DNA from: an uncultured Ilumatobacter sp.
Lineage (GTDB): Bacteria; Actinomycetota; Acidimicrobiia; Acidimicrobiales; Ilumatobacteraceae
Direction of reading: 5' to 3'
Length of the DNA stretch: 17,084 nt
NCBI GenBank assembly: GCA_937891565.1
Contig: CALAHA010000254.1
Coordinates: forward strand, 1-17,084
This document shows positions 1 through 7,243 of this stretch, piece after piece. The notes beneath the pieces are model-generated. The model was given only the letters and a program-made list of their open reading frames with translations, was not told the DNA's origin and made no database searches. The position numbers were made by a program, and so were the translations under genes. The number at the start of each line of letters is the position of its first letter. Position 1 is the stretch's first letter.

Positions 1-12
1 AACTATTTGAAC

Positions 13-41
13 TTGACAGTGGTGATATATCAACAGAGTAT
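13..41 (+). promoter_or_regulatory. Predicted promoter of the GntR regulator gene
   Basis: A perfect TTGACA (13-18) is followed after exactly 17 nt by GAGTAT (36-41). GAGTAT keeps the two most important -10 bases, A2 and T6. Seven nt after the hexamer comes an in-frame GTG at 49, so transcription would start at or next to that codon and give a leaderless message. The spacer is filled by a near-perfect palindrome (separate entry). The arrangement is read from sequence; promoter activity is inference. Confidence 0.55.
20..35. promoter_or_regulatory. Palindromic operator, probably GntR autoregulation
   Basis: TGGTGATATATCAACA is a 16-bp inverted repeat with one mismatched pair; its inner 10 bp (TGATATATCA, 23-32) are perfect. 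It is AT-rich in a GC-rich region and occupies the spacer between the -35 and -10 hexamers, where a bound dimer would block RNA polymerase. GntR/FCD proteins commonly bind short palindromes in their own promoters, so autorepression is the simplest reading. No second copy was noticed in the window. Confidence 0.55.
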
Positions 42-48
42 GACAGGC

Positions 49-720
49 GTGTCAAGCCCCCAGTTGCAACCCCTCTCGCTCGCCGAGCGCGCGTACGACG
101 AGATTCGACGACTGATCATCCGCCTCGATCTCGCACCGGGTGACGTGGTGCGCGAGGCCGACCTCCAAGCAACCCTCGACATGAGCCGCACGCCAATCCG
201 TGAAGCACTGCAAAGGCTGGCCCGCGACCACTTCGTCACCGTCATCCCGCGGCGCGGGATGTTCGTGAGCGCAATCGAATTCGACGAACTCGCGATGCTG
301 TACGAGACACGAGCAATCATGGAGCCCTACGCTGCGCGCCTCGCAACCAAGCGCGGCACGGGAGCCGACTGGGACGAAATGGCCGACGTCCTCGCCGAGA
401 CGGCCCTGGCGGGTAAGACCCCCGAAGAGCTTCTCGAACTCGATCGGCAGTGCCACGAAATTATCTGGCGAGCTTCGGGCAATCGCTTTCTCACCAACAC
501 ACTCGACACGCTCTACGCGCAAAGCGACCGGCTCTGGCATATGTACCTCGCCGACGTCCACGACATGGGCCATGCCGTCGACGATCACGCCGCAATCCAC
601 GAGGCACTCCAATCCGGTGACGCCGAAACGGTGGCCAACTTGATTGAAGACCATGTCAACTCCTTCGACGCACAGGTCCGCAACGCGGTCACAACCCGCC
701 TCGCTGCGCCGCTCGCCTAA
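49..720 (+). CDS. GntR family transcriptional regulator, FCD subfamily
   Basis: DNA-binding repressor of the FadR/FCD class that would respond to a small organic acid or metabolite. The N-terminal winged helix covers about residues 10-75 (AERAYDEIRR, then SRTPIREALQRL, the recognition helix, then PRRGMFV in the wing). The helical FCD domain fills about 80-215 and shows the usual metal/ligand set: D132 and H136 in LDRQCHEI, H180 or H184 in DDHAAIH, and H202 in EDHVNSF. Length is normal for the family. I chose GTG at 49 because it lies 7 nt after a -10 hexamer in a promoter with a perfect -35. ATG at 40 is the conventional alternative, and TTG at 7 would place the operator inside the gene. The effector is unknown; the only putative site seen is in its own promoter. 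The following gene, selO, lies 79 nt downstream and could share the transcript. Confidence 0.9.
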   Translation: MSSPQLQPLSLAERAYDEIRRLIIRLDLAPGDVVREADLQATLDMSRTPIREALQRLARDHFVTVIPRRGMFVSAIEFDELAMLYETRAIMEPYAARLATKRGTGADWDEMADVLAETALAGKTPEELLELDRQCHEIIWRASGNRFLTNTLDTLYAQSDRLWHMYLADVHDMGHAVDDHAAIHEALQSGDAETVANLIEDHVNSFDAQVRNAVTTRLAAPLA

Positions 721-799
721 CCAGACGCACGGCTTCCGCGCTCACCCTGATCGCCAGCTGAGAAGCGGGAGTCGCCGAGCGTGCTGCGAGACTGTTGTC

Positions 800-2428
800 A
801 TGAAGGGGTTCGATTTCACAACCGACCACTGGTACGTCAACGATGTGCCCGGCGACCCAGAGCAGCGCAATGTGCGCCGCCAGGTCAGCGGCGCCGGATG
901 GTCGCCAGTCGAACCGACTGCGACTGGCGGGCCCACGCTCATTGCTCATTCGCCCGAAGTCGCTGCGCAACTCGGCATCGACGAAGACACCGTGACATCG
1001 GATCAATTCGCGCGGGTGTTCAGCGGCAACGAACTGGTCGACGGCATGCAACCCCATGCCATGAACTACGGCGGCCACCAGTTCGGCAACTGGGCCGGCC
1101 AACTCGGCGACGGACGCGCCATCGCACTCGGCGAAATCAGCACCCCAGATGGCGGCCATGCCGTACTGCAGCTCAAGGGTGCTGGCCCGACCCCGTACTC
1201 CCGCGGCGCCGACGGAAGGGCCGTTCTGCGCTCGTCGGTCCGCGAGTTCCTGTGCAGTGAGGCAATGCACCACCTCGGGGTGCCGACCACACGCGCCCTC
1301 AGCCTCACGCTGACCGGCGACGATGTCATGCGCGACATGCTCTACGACGGCCATCCAGCCAACGAACAGGGTGCGGTTGTCTGCCGTGTCGCACCGAGTT
1401 TCGTCCGGTTCGGCCATTTCGAACTCCCCGCATCGCGCGGCGAGATCGACCTGCTGCGTTCGCTCGCGGAACACACGATCCGCCGCCACTTCCCGCACCT
1501 CCTCGCAGCTGACGGCCCAGACAACCCGAGCGTGCCTGACGAGGCCATCGTTGCCTGGTTCCAGGAAGTCTCTGACGGGACCGCCGACCTGATGGTCGAC
1601 TGGATGCGCGTCGGGTTCGTCCACGGCGTCATGAACACCGACAACCTTTCAATCCTCGGGCTGACAATCGACTACGGCCCATACGGATGGCTCGAAGACT
1701 TCGATCCGGGCTGGACTCCGAACACGACCGATGCTGGCGGTAAGCGTTACCGATACGGCAATCAACCACAGATCGGCCACTGGAACATCAGCCGCCTCGG
1801 CGGAGCACTGCACTCCCTGACTCAAGACTCCGAGCCGTTGCAGGCAATCGTCGACAGCTACTCCGAACGATTTGCGCAAGGCTGGGACCGTGCCCTCGCC
1901 AACAAGCTGGGCCTGGCCGATGCTGATGTCGTTCGCCGCCGCGAAATCGCCGCCGAACTGCTCGATCTGCTCCCGCTCACCGAAACCGACATGACGATCT
2001 TCTTCCGCACCCTCGGCGATATCGAAGTCAGCGAAGTCGGTGGAGTCGACCTCAGCGCAGACGACAGCACGTTGATCGAGCCGCTCATTGGCTCCTACTA
2101 CTCTCCCGCCGAGCTGACCGGCGAACTCCTCGAGCGGACCGCCACGTGGTTCCGCTCGTACATCGAGCTCAGCCGAACCGCACACCAAACAGCGGATGCC
2201 CGGCGCAGCCAGATGCATGCGGTCAACCCGAAGTACGTCTTGCGGAACTACCTCGCCCAACTCGCGATCGACAAGGCCGAAGCCGGCAGCTACGACATGA
2301 TTCCCGAGCTGCTCGAGCTGTTGCGCCACCCGTACGACGAACAGCCAGGCCGCGAGCAATACGCAACGCTCCGGCCCGATTGGGCACGGACACGCGTCGG
2401 CTGCTCGATGCTGTCTTGCTCATCCTGA
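800..2428 (+). CDS. selO: Protein adenylyltransferase SelO (YdiU/UPF0061 family)
   Basis: SelO is a pseudokinase-fold enzyme that transfers AMP from ATP to Ser/Thr/Tyr of proteins and is linked to redox stress. Diagnostic motifs are all present: MNYGGHQFG at 88-96 followed by WAGQLGDGRA, LKGAGPTPYSRG from 125 (K126), HGVMNTDN at 275-282, and DYGPYGW from 291. D281 (base), N282 and D291 (Mg) have the spacing of the characterised active site. MHAVNPKYVLRNYLAQ and the terminal SCSS are also typical. The 542-aa product is longer than E. coli YdiU (478 aa), mostly at the N-terminus. ATG 800 is used because homology begins soon after it; the frame stays open upstream into the gntR gene. Cysteine layout is unusual: proline (P307) sits where E. 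coli has the Cys that pairs with the C-terminal Cys, while the tail carries C535 plus C540. Confidence 0.95.
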   Translation: MKGFDFTTDHWYVNDVPGDPEQRNVRRQVSGAGWSPVEPTATGGPTLIAHSPEVAAQLGIDEDTVTSDQFARVFSGNELVDGMQPHAMNYGGHQFGNWAGQLGDGRAIALGEISTPDGGHAVLQLKGAGPTPYSRGADGRAVLRSSVREFLCSEAMHHLGVPTTRALSLTLTGDDVMRDMLYDGHPANEQGAVVCRVAPSFVRFGHFELPASRGEIDLLRSLAEHTIRRHFPHLLAADGPDNPSVPDEAIVAWFQEVSDGTADLMVDWMRVGFVHGVMNTDNLSILGLTIDYGPYGWLEDFDPGWTPNTTDAGGKRYRYGNQPQIGHWNISRLGGALHSLTQDSEPLQAIVDSYSERFAQGWDRALANKLGLADADVVRRREIAAELLDLLPLTETDMTIFFRTLGDIEVSEVGGVDLSADDSTLIEPLIGSYYSPAELTGELLERTATWFRSYIELSRTAHQTADARRSQMHAVNPKYVLRNYLAQLAIDKAEAGSYDMIPELLELLRHPYDEQPGREQYATLRPDWARTRVGCSMLSCSS

Positions 2429-2533
2429 GCCTGTTTGAACCCCGACTCAGGACATTTGACACCCGATCTCTGATACAAACGCTTCACCGGGGGCTGCATC
2501 TCTCTGGGGCCGTCGACCTGACAAGCTCAGACA

Positions 2534-3559
2534 ATGTCAGACGAGGGCAATCGCGACGCCGACCTCTGGGCAAACACCAGCCCGCAACCACCGACGCCGG
2601 GCGGTCAACCTCGCGCTGGTGGTTGGTCTCAATGGGTCGGTCCAGCAACAATTGGACTCCTCGTCGGCGGCGTCATCGCAGCGATCGTTGTGCTCGTCAT
2701 CACCCGTGGCGGTGACGACTCGGTGCAGACAGTCGACCAGTCGACCACGACCGTGTTGATCAATTCGACGGTTAGTGATCCGGCAACAACGGCCCTTGCG
2801 GAGGCGACCGTCCCTCGCGCCGATACGACAATCGACCCGACCACCACGACGGCAACAGAGACGGCCACAGAGACGGCAACAGAGACGACCACCACCTCAA
2901 CAGGGCCGGCGCTGGCATCTGCGGGCACCGTCCGTGTCAATGGCGTCGAGTATTCGATTGAGCGATCCTGCTTCACGGTGCCACTCGCACCCAGCTACGC
3001 CGACCTGCAGGTGTTCAGCCACCTGATCAGCATCGATGGCACATCTGTGATCGTCGAGCAATGGTTCGACGAGGGCGGCATCACCGACGGCGCATTTTCG
3101 GTTCGCGGGTTCCCTGCCGATACTGGCAAGTTCCTCGAACTCGATCAGGGATACGCCTTCGAAGCACCTGCGGGTTCTGGCAACTTCAGCATCGTCGCGA
3201 ATCCACCGAGCACGGGTTCAGACTGCGGCAGCGAACAGGGGATCCAGACGTTCGGGGCCAACGACAAGCCGCGGTACTTGCGAGCCCTCGTCGATGCGTG
3301 CTTCATCTCCAACGACGCGGGCGAGTCAACGGTGATCGGCTACGGGTCTGACCTCGGCCGTGTCGAAATCACGGGCGACGCCGCTGGCAAGTACTTCATG
3401 ACGTACTCCGACCCTGGCGTCCAGCTTGACCGCGCAGCTGCGGAGATACTCGGTGACGGCGGTTCGGTCTCGTATCGGGCCCAGCTCGCCGAGGGCTCTG
3501 TGCTCGTCACCACCCAAAACAATCTCTTGCGCGACTGCACGAACGCCGACCTCAGATAG
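2534..3559 (+). CDS. Hypothetical single-pass membrane-anchored protein with Thr-rich linker
   Basis: No family recognised with confidence. The 341 residues divide into a short Pro/Gly-rich cytoplasmic N-terminus (1-34), one transmembrane helix (about 36-57) followed by the stop-transfer RGGDD, a Thr/Ser/Ala-rich linker (about 68-124) likely to span the wall and perhaps be glycosylated, and an extracytoplasmic part (130-341). That part holds four cysteines (146, 231, 256, 335) in two CF...C pairs about 80-85 residues apart, suggesting two tandem disulfide-closed beta domains. The NGVEY opening vaguely recalls mycobacterial LpqH-type secreted domains; this is a guess. ATG 2534 is preferred; it lacks a clear Shine-Dalgarno and lies in one arm of a CTGACA/TGTCAG inverted repeat (2518-2540). 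It starts 105 nt after selO and converges on the esterase with 19 nt between. Confidence 0.8.
   Translation: MSDEGNRDADLWANTSPQPPTPGGQPRAGGWSQWVGPATIGLLVGGVIAAIVVLVITRGGDDSVQTVDQSTTTVLINSTVSDPATTALAEATVPRADTTIDPTTTTATETATETATETTTTSTGPALASAGTVRVNGVEYSIERSCFTVPLAPSYADLQVFSHLISIDGTSVIVEQWFDEGGITDGAFSVRGFPADTGKFLELDQGYAFEAPAGSGNFSIVANPPSTGSDCGSEQGIQTFGANDKPRYLRALVDACFISNDAGESTVIGYGSDLGRVEITGDAAGKYFMTYSDPGVQLDRAAAEILGDGGSVSYRAQLAEGSVLVTTQNNLLRDCTNADLR
2849..2887 (+). repeat. In-frame 12-bp tandem repeat (three units) coding TATE
   Basis: Three consecutive 12-bp units, ACGGCAACAGAG, ACGGCCACAGAG and ACGGCAACAGAG, plus a trailing ACG, encode (TATE)x3-T within the Thr-rich linker of the membrane protein. 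Units differ by one base. Because the unit is a multiple of three, copy number can change without a frameshift, giving linker-length variation. Confidence 0.85.
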
Positions 3560-3578
3560 CTCGGGCCAAGCAAACAAT

Positions 3579-5255
3579 TCACATGAAAGCCGGCGACGCG
3601 TCCACCGGCCCGGGCCCAAGTTCATCGGTCAGCCAGTCGATTCTCTCACGCATGACCTGCATCCCCGGGTTCGGTGGCACAGGGGCAACTGCGGACCGGG
3701 GCCGATCAAACACCATGTGCTGCGGGTCGCCCTGGTCATAAGCAGGCCAGGTGTCGCGACCGGGCGAATCCGGCACACCGGTTGCTGCGAAGGCAAACCA
3801 GCGGTCGCCCATCTCCCGAATCGTGAGGTGCGCGTCGTCCGCGACGGGCACGAGCGGGAACGACGTGTCAAAGACATAGAAGATCTCGGCAGCGTGAAAC
3901 GCACCTGCGGTCTGCTTCGTCGACGGCGGCGTTGCAGTGAAGTAGTAGCGGTACACCGCATTGCCGCCAGCATCATGCTGGCGGGCTGCATGATCGACGT
4001 GCACACCGAATATATGGTCGCCACCATGATCAGCAATCGCTGACCGGACTCCGGTGGAAAGGCCCGGATAGGCGGCCATCACACGGTCGACGTGGGGTTG
4101 GCTCGGATACGACACCGCAAACATGTCCCGCATGTCTTTCAGGGATACGGGCTGCACATTCTTGACGTCGCTGCTGTCGCGATAGAACTCACCACCAGCC
4201 GGATGCATGAAGTCAGCGAAAAGCGTGGCTTCGTCGGAGTTGTAGCCGATCATCAGCGGGACCGATGCCTGCAGCTGTGCACTGAATGCCGACATCGGCG
4301 CCATCGGCAAGACCACGTCATCGATTACCGGGTAAAAGTGACGGCCGAGCAACGGGAGCTTCTGGTAGTACTCGGTGAGCTCCTCCGGTGCCATTGCACG
4401 CATCCGGTCGATCTGGCCCGGCTCGGAACCAACCACGGCTTTCGCGAACTCGACGCCAGCATCTTCGCCAGACATGAAGTCAAGCGCCGGGCGCCGCAGC
4501 TGCAACCATCGGCCGCTGTCGCTCGGGCTCTGCGCGATCGCACGATGAAACAGGCCGCGCGCTCGCGGGGTGGTCATCAGGTTGAGTACGGCTTGACCAC
4601 CAGCTGACTCACCGAAAATCGTGACGCATTCTGGGTCGCCGCCGAAGCTGGCGATGTTGTCGCGCACCCATTCGAGTGCTGCAACCTGGTCGAGCAGGCC
4701 GTAGTTGCCAGACACCCGATCAGGTGATTCTTCGGCGAGTTCCGGGTGAGCCAGGAAGCCGAACATGCCGAGGCGGTAGTTGATCGTGACGAGGACACAC
4801 CCTCGTTCGGGGAGCGCGTCGCTGTTGTAATGCGGCTCAGTGCCGCTGCCGTCGGTGTGATCGCCACCGTGGATCCACACCATGACCGGCAGCTTCTCGG
4901 CGTGCGAGGGTGCATGAATATTCAGTTGTAGGCAGTCTTCGCTTTGCGTCAGTTTGGCGACTTTGAGGCCTACAGCCAACGCCTTCTTGCGTGCCCGACT
5001 CAGCCCGAGCCCATCGATCAGGGTGTTAAAGAACAACTCGAAGCCTGCTGCACGTTGGTACGCATGCGGCCCAAACTTGGTGCAGGCCAACGTGCCACTC
5101 CATGGCTCAACTGGCTGCGGTCGCTGCCAGCGAAGCGGGCCGACCGGTGGCGCTGCGAAAGGAATGCCCTTGAAGTGCAGCATCCGGCCCTTGGACCCGA
5201 CGGTTCCCTTGACCTTTCCGGCAAGAGTCGTTGCAGTGGTTGTCCGCGAAGCCAT
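3579..5255 (-). CDS. Type-B carboxylesterase (alpha/beta hydrolase)
   Basis: Hydrolyses carboxylic esters through a Ser-Glu-His triad; the physiological substrate is not evident. The 558-aa product matches the family throughout: GIPFAAPPVGPLRW near 30-43, SEDCLQLNIHAP at 105-116, the oxyanion-hole HGG at 129-131, and the nucleophile elbow GESAGG with S217. The acid E342 lies in GYNSDEATLF and H454 in GAFHAAEIFYVFD. No signal peptide is visible, so it is probably cytoplasmic. ATG 5255 gives a normal N-terminus but has no close ribosome site. An AGGAGG at 5287-5292 (minus strand) lies 16 nt before an in-frame GTG at 5270 and only 1 nt before another GTG at 5285, so the start is uncertain by up to 10 codons. 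It is divergent from fhs with a shared 240-bp spacer holding a palindromic operator. Confidence 0.93.
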   Translation of the reverse strand: MASRTTTATTLAGKVKGTVGSKGRMLHFKGIPFAAPPVGPLRWQRPQPVEPWSGTLACTKFGPHAYQRAAGFELFFNTLIDGLGLSRARKKALAVGLKVAKLTQSEDCLQLNIHAPSHAEKLPVMVWIHGGDHTDGSGTEPHYNSDALPERGCVLVTINYRLGMFGFLAHPELAEESPDRVSGNYGLLDQVAALEWVRDNIASFGGDPECVTIFGESAGGQAVLNLMTTPRARGLFHRAIAQSPSDSGRWLQLRRPALDFMSGEDAGVEFAKAVVGSEPGQIDRMRAMAPEELTEYYQKLPLLGRHFYPVIDDVVLPMAPMSAFSAQLQASVPLMIGYNSDEATLFADFMHPAGGEFYRDSSDVKNVQPVSLKDMRDMFAVSYPSQPHVDRVMAAYPGLSTGVRSAIADHGGDHIFGVHVDHAARQHDAGGNAVYRYYFTATPPSTKQTAGAFHAAEIFYVFDTSFPLVPVADDAHLTIREMGDRWFAFAATGVPDSPGRDTWPAYDQGDPQHMVFDRPRSAVAPVPPNPGMQVMRERIDWLTDELGPGPVDASPAFM

Positions 5256-5325
5256 CAACCAGCTTTGCACGTCGCGGCGCGTCACACCTCCTCTCGCGTC
5301 GTGGTGAGGCCACTTCACATGACCA

Positions 5326-5355
5326 TTGACACACCCCTCAATTATTCTGTATCGT
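5326..5355 (+). promoter_or_regulatory. Predicted promoter reading into fhs
   Basis: TTGACA (5326-5331), an 18-nt spacer, and TATCGT (5350-5355), immediately preceded by TG. This is among the best sigma-70-like matches in the window. Transcription would begin near 5362, leaving a leader of roughly 130 nt before the fhs ATG at 5496. The downstream half of the -10 overlaps a palindrome (5354-5368), so the promoter looks repressible. Activity is inferred. Confidence 0.55.
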
Positions 5356-5368
5356 GGAACCGTTCCAC
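5354..5368. promoter_or_regulatory. Palindromic operator in the esterase/fhs divergent spacer
   Basis: GTGGAACCGTTCCAC consists of two perfect 7-bp arms around one central base. It overlaps the fhs -10 and the expected start of transcription and lies about 100 bp upstream of the esterase start, so one bound repressor could control both genes. The TGGAAC-N-GTTCCA form is typical of a helix-turn-helix dimer site (IclR or LacI type would fit), but no such regulator gene is in the window. Confidence 0.55.
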
Positions 5369-5495
5369 CATGCGGAATTTTGCAGCCCTGCGGAGTGCGC
5401 TCAGTCGGTGGTGGCCAGATCAATCGAAAGACTGCGCGGACTTCGTTCCGAGCAGCAACTCGCATCCACCCAGGTCGGTGCAGAATGGACCCAAC
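5369..5495 (+). other. Untranslated leader of fhs with possible stem
   Basis: This 127-nt stretch lies between the predicted transcription start and the fhs start codon. An 8-bp stem is possible between 5397-5406 and 5430-5437 (GCGC..AGTC against GACTGCGC with a 2-nt bulge), and the second arm is followed by a weak CGGA..TCCG hairpin. I could not match it to the THF riboswitch or another known class. The frame is open and in phase with fhs from an ATG at 5370, so a 42-residue N-terminal extension cannot be excluded, but its codon-third-position GC is lower than in the genes. Confidence 0.3.
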
Positions 5496-7193
5496 ATGAG
5501 CTTCCCCTCTGACCTCGACATCGCCAGCAGGGCGACCCTCAAACCGCTTACCGAGGTCGCCGCCGAATCCGGCATCCCCCTCGAGCACCTCGAGCCCTAC
5601 GGTTTCGGCGCCGCAAAAATCCAGCTTGAGGCCATCGCGAAGATGCAAGACCGACCGAAGGCGAAGTATGTCGTGGTCTCCGCGATCACTCCGACGCCCC
5701 TCGGTGAGGGCAAGACCACCACAACAGTTGGTCTGGGTATGGGGTTCAGCCACATCGGCAAACGCGGCGTCATCGCCATTCGCCAACCGTCGATGGGTCC
5801 AACATTCGGCATCAAAGGCGGCGCTGCTGGCGGCGGCTACAGCCAGGTCGTGCCAATGGAGCTGCTGAACCTCCACCTCACGGGTGACATGCACGCCGTC
5901 ACGGCCGCACACAACATGTGCTCGGCGGCGCTCGACGCCCATCTCTTCCATGGCAACGACCTTGCGCTCGACATGCACAACATCACATGGCGCCGGGTGA
6001 TCGACGTCAACGATCGTGCGCTGCGCAACGGTGTGATCGGGCTCGGAGGTCGCCTCGATGGCGTGCCGCGTGAAACTGGCTTCGATATCACCGCCGCCTC
6101 CGAAGTGATGGCCACTCTGGCACTTTGCACCTCGCTGCAAGACCTCCGCGAACGGCTCGGTCGGATCGTCGTCGGCTACACCAAGGCCGGCACGCCGGTC
6201 ACTGCCGAAGAGTTGAAGGTCGCCGGCGCAATGGCAGTCATCTTGCGTGAAGCCATCAAGCCCAACTTGATGCAGACCCTCGAGAACACGCCTGCGCTCG
6301 TTCACACCGGCCCGTTCGGCAACATCGCCACGGGCAACAGCTCAATCGTCGCCGACCGCATCGGCATCCACATGGGCGACTACTTGATCACCGAAGCTGG
6401 TTTCGGCGCCGACATGGGTGCCGAGCGTTTCTTCAACATCAAATGCCGGGCCTCGGGCCTCGCACCAGATGCTGCAGTTCTCGTCGCCACGGTGCGCGGG
6501 CTCAAGGCACACTCGGGCAAGCACACGATCGTCGCCGGCAAGCCACTACCCGAGGACCTCCTCAGAGAGAACCCGGACGAGGTGCACCAGGGCGGTGACA
6601 ACCTCCGTAAGCAGCTCGAGAACATGCGGATCCACGGCTGCACCCCGGTTGTCGCGATCAACATGTTCCCCGGCGACCACAGCGCAGACATCAACGCGAT
6701 CAAGGAAATCGCCGAGGAATTTAACGCTCGCTCGGCAGTCTCGACGCACTTCACCGATGGCGGCGCCGGCGCAACCGAACTGGCCCACGCCGTGGCCGAA
6801 GCCGCCGAAGAAGAGTCCAACTTCCAGGTGCTTTACCCCGACGAGATGAGCCTGCGCGACAAGATCACCACCGTTGCCCAGAAGGTCTACGGCGCTGACG
6901 GCGCCGAGTTCTCGGCCGCCGCCAACAAGCAGATCGACAACTACGAAGCAAACGGCTTCGGCAACCTGCCGGTGTGTATTGCCAAGTCTCACCTGTCGCT
7001 CTCTCACGATCCCAACCTCAAGGGCGCACCGACGGGCTGGACCCTGCCGGTACGCGAAGTCCGCGCGTCGGTCGGTGCCGGTTTCGTTTACCCAATCTGC
7101 GGCGACATGCGCACCATGCCAGGACTCGGTAAAACGCCAGCCCTACAAACCATCGACATTGACGCCGACGGCAACATCGTTGGACTCAGCTAG
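5496..7193 (+). CDS. fhs: Formate--tetrahydrofolate ligase (10-formyl-THF synthetase)
   Basis: Monofunctional FTHFS catalysing formate + THF + ATP to 10-formyl-THF + ADP + Pi, feeding formate into the cytoplasmic C1 pool. The 565-aa length is normal. Visible signatures are the P-loop region TPTPLGEGKTTTT (65-77), RQPSMGPTFGIKGGAAGGGYSQV, the LTGDMHAVTAAHNM stretch, and the C-terminal MPGLGKTPA motif. ATG 5496 matches the usual N-terminus; no Shine-Dalgarno is obvious before it. A TTGACA promoter overlapping a palindrome lies about 130 nt upstream. The next gene, a metF homologue, follows after 65 nt and has a strong ribosome site, so the two probably form one C1-folate transcript. FolD, which would link the two reactions, is not in the window. 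Confidence 0.97.
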   Translation: MSFPSDLDIASRATLKPLTEVAAESGIPLEHLEPYGFGAAKIQLEAIAKMQDRPKAKYVVVSAITPTPLGEGKTTTTVGLGMGFSHIGKRGVIAIRQPSMGPTFGIKGGAAGGGYSQVVPMELLNLHLTGDMHAVTAAHNMCSAALDAHLFHGNDLALDMHNITWRRVIDVNDRALRNGVIGLGGRLDGVPRETGFDITAASEVMATLALCTSLQDLRERLGRIVVGYTKAGTPVTAEELKVAGAMAVILREAIKPNLMQTLENTPALVHTGPFGNIATGNSSIVADRIGIHMGDYLITEAGFGADMGAERFFNIKCRASGLAPDAAVLVATVRGLKAHSGKHTIVAGKPLPEDLLRENPDEVHQGGDNLRKQLENMRIHGCTPVVAINMFPGDHSADINAIKEIAEEFNARSAVSTHFTDGGAGATELAHAVAEAAEEESNFQVLYPDEMSLRDKITTVAQKVYGADGAEFSAAANKQIDNYEANGFGNLPVCIAKSHLSLSHDPNLKGAPTGWTLPVREVRASVGAGFVYPICGDMRTMPGLGKTPALQTIDIDADGNIVGLS

Positions 7194-7209
7194 CCGCACA
7201 GTTTCACCT

Positions 7210-7222
7210 GGGGTCTGACCCC
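7210..7222. repeat. GGGGTCTGACCCC inverted repeat between fhs and metF-like gene
   Basis: Perfect 6-bp arms around a single T, at 17 nt after the fhs stop. Realistic folding would be 5 bp with a 3-nt loop; there is no T-run, so it is not a standard terminator. Short GGGGTC/GACCCC palindromes of this kind are known as interspersed REP-like elements near RAYT transposases in various bacteria (from memory). Only one full copy was seen here. Confidence 0.5.
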
Positions 7223-7243
7223 GAGTGCAACTGATCAACGAAT

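Noticed and set aside
644..799. Upstream extension of selO by 52 codons overlapping the gntR end.
   Set aside because: The extra residues are another frame of gntR coding sequence; SelO homology begins after ATG 800.
689..2359. Two long antisense frames (311 and 236 codons) opposite selO.
   Set aside because: SelO is strongly supported on the plus strand; the antisense translations have no recognisable motifs and reflect codon bias.
2456..2475. TTGACA upstream of the unknown membrane protein as a promoter.
   Set aside because: The nearest -10-like hexamers are only 10-12 nt away, too close for a functional spacer.
5369..5495. THF riboswitch in front of fhs.
   Set aside because: The conserved sequence blocks of known THF riboswitches are not present; only a generic stem can be drawn.
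5256..6305. The esterase frame stays open for about 1 kb upstream, antisense to fhs, as if it were a 908-residue protein.
   Set aside because: The upstream part is antisense to a highly conserved FTHFS, shows no domain, and long antisense frames are expected in GC-rich coding DNA; esterase homology begins at about 5255.
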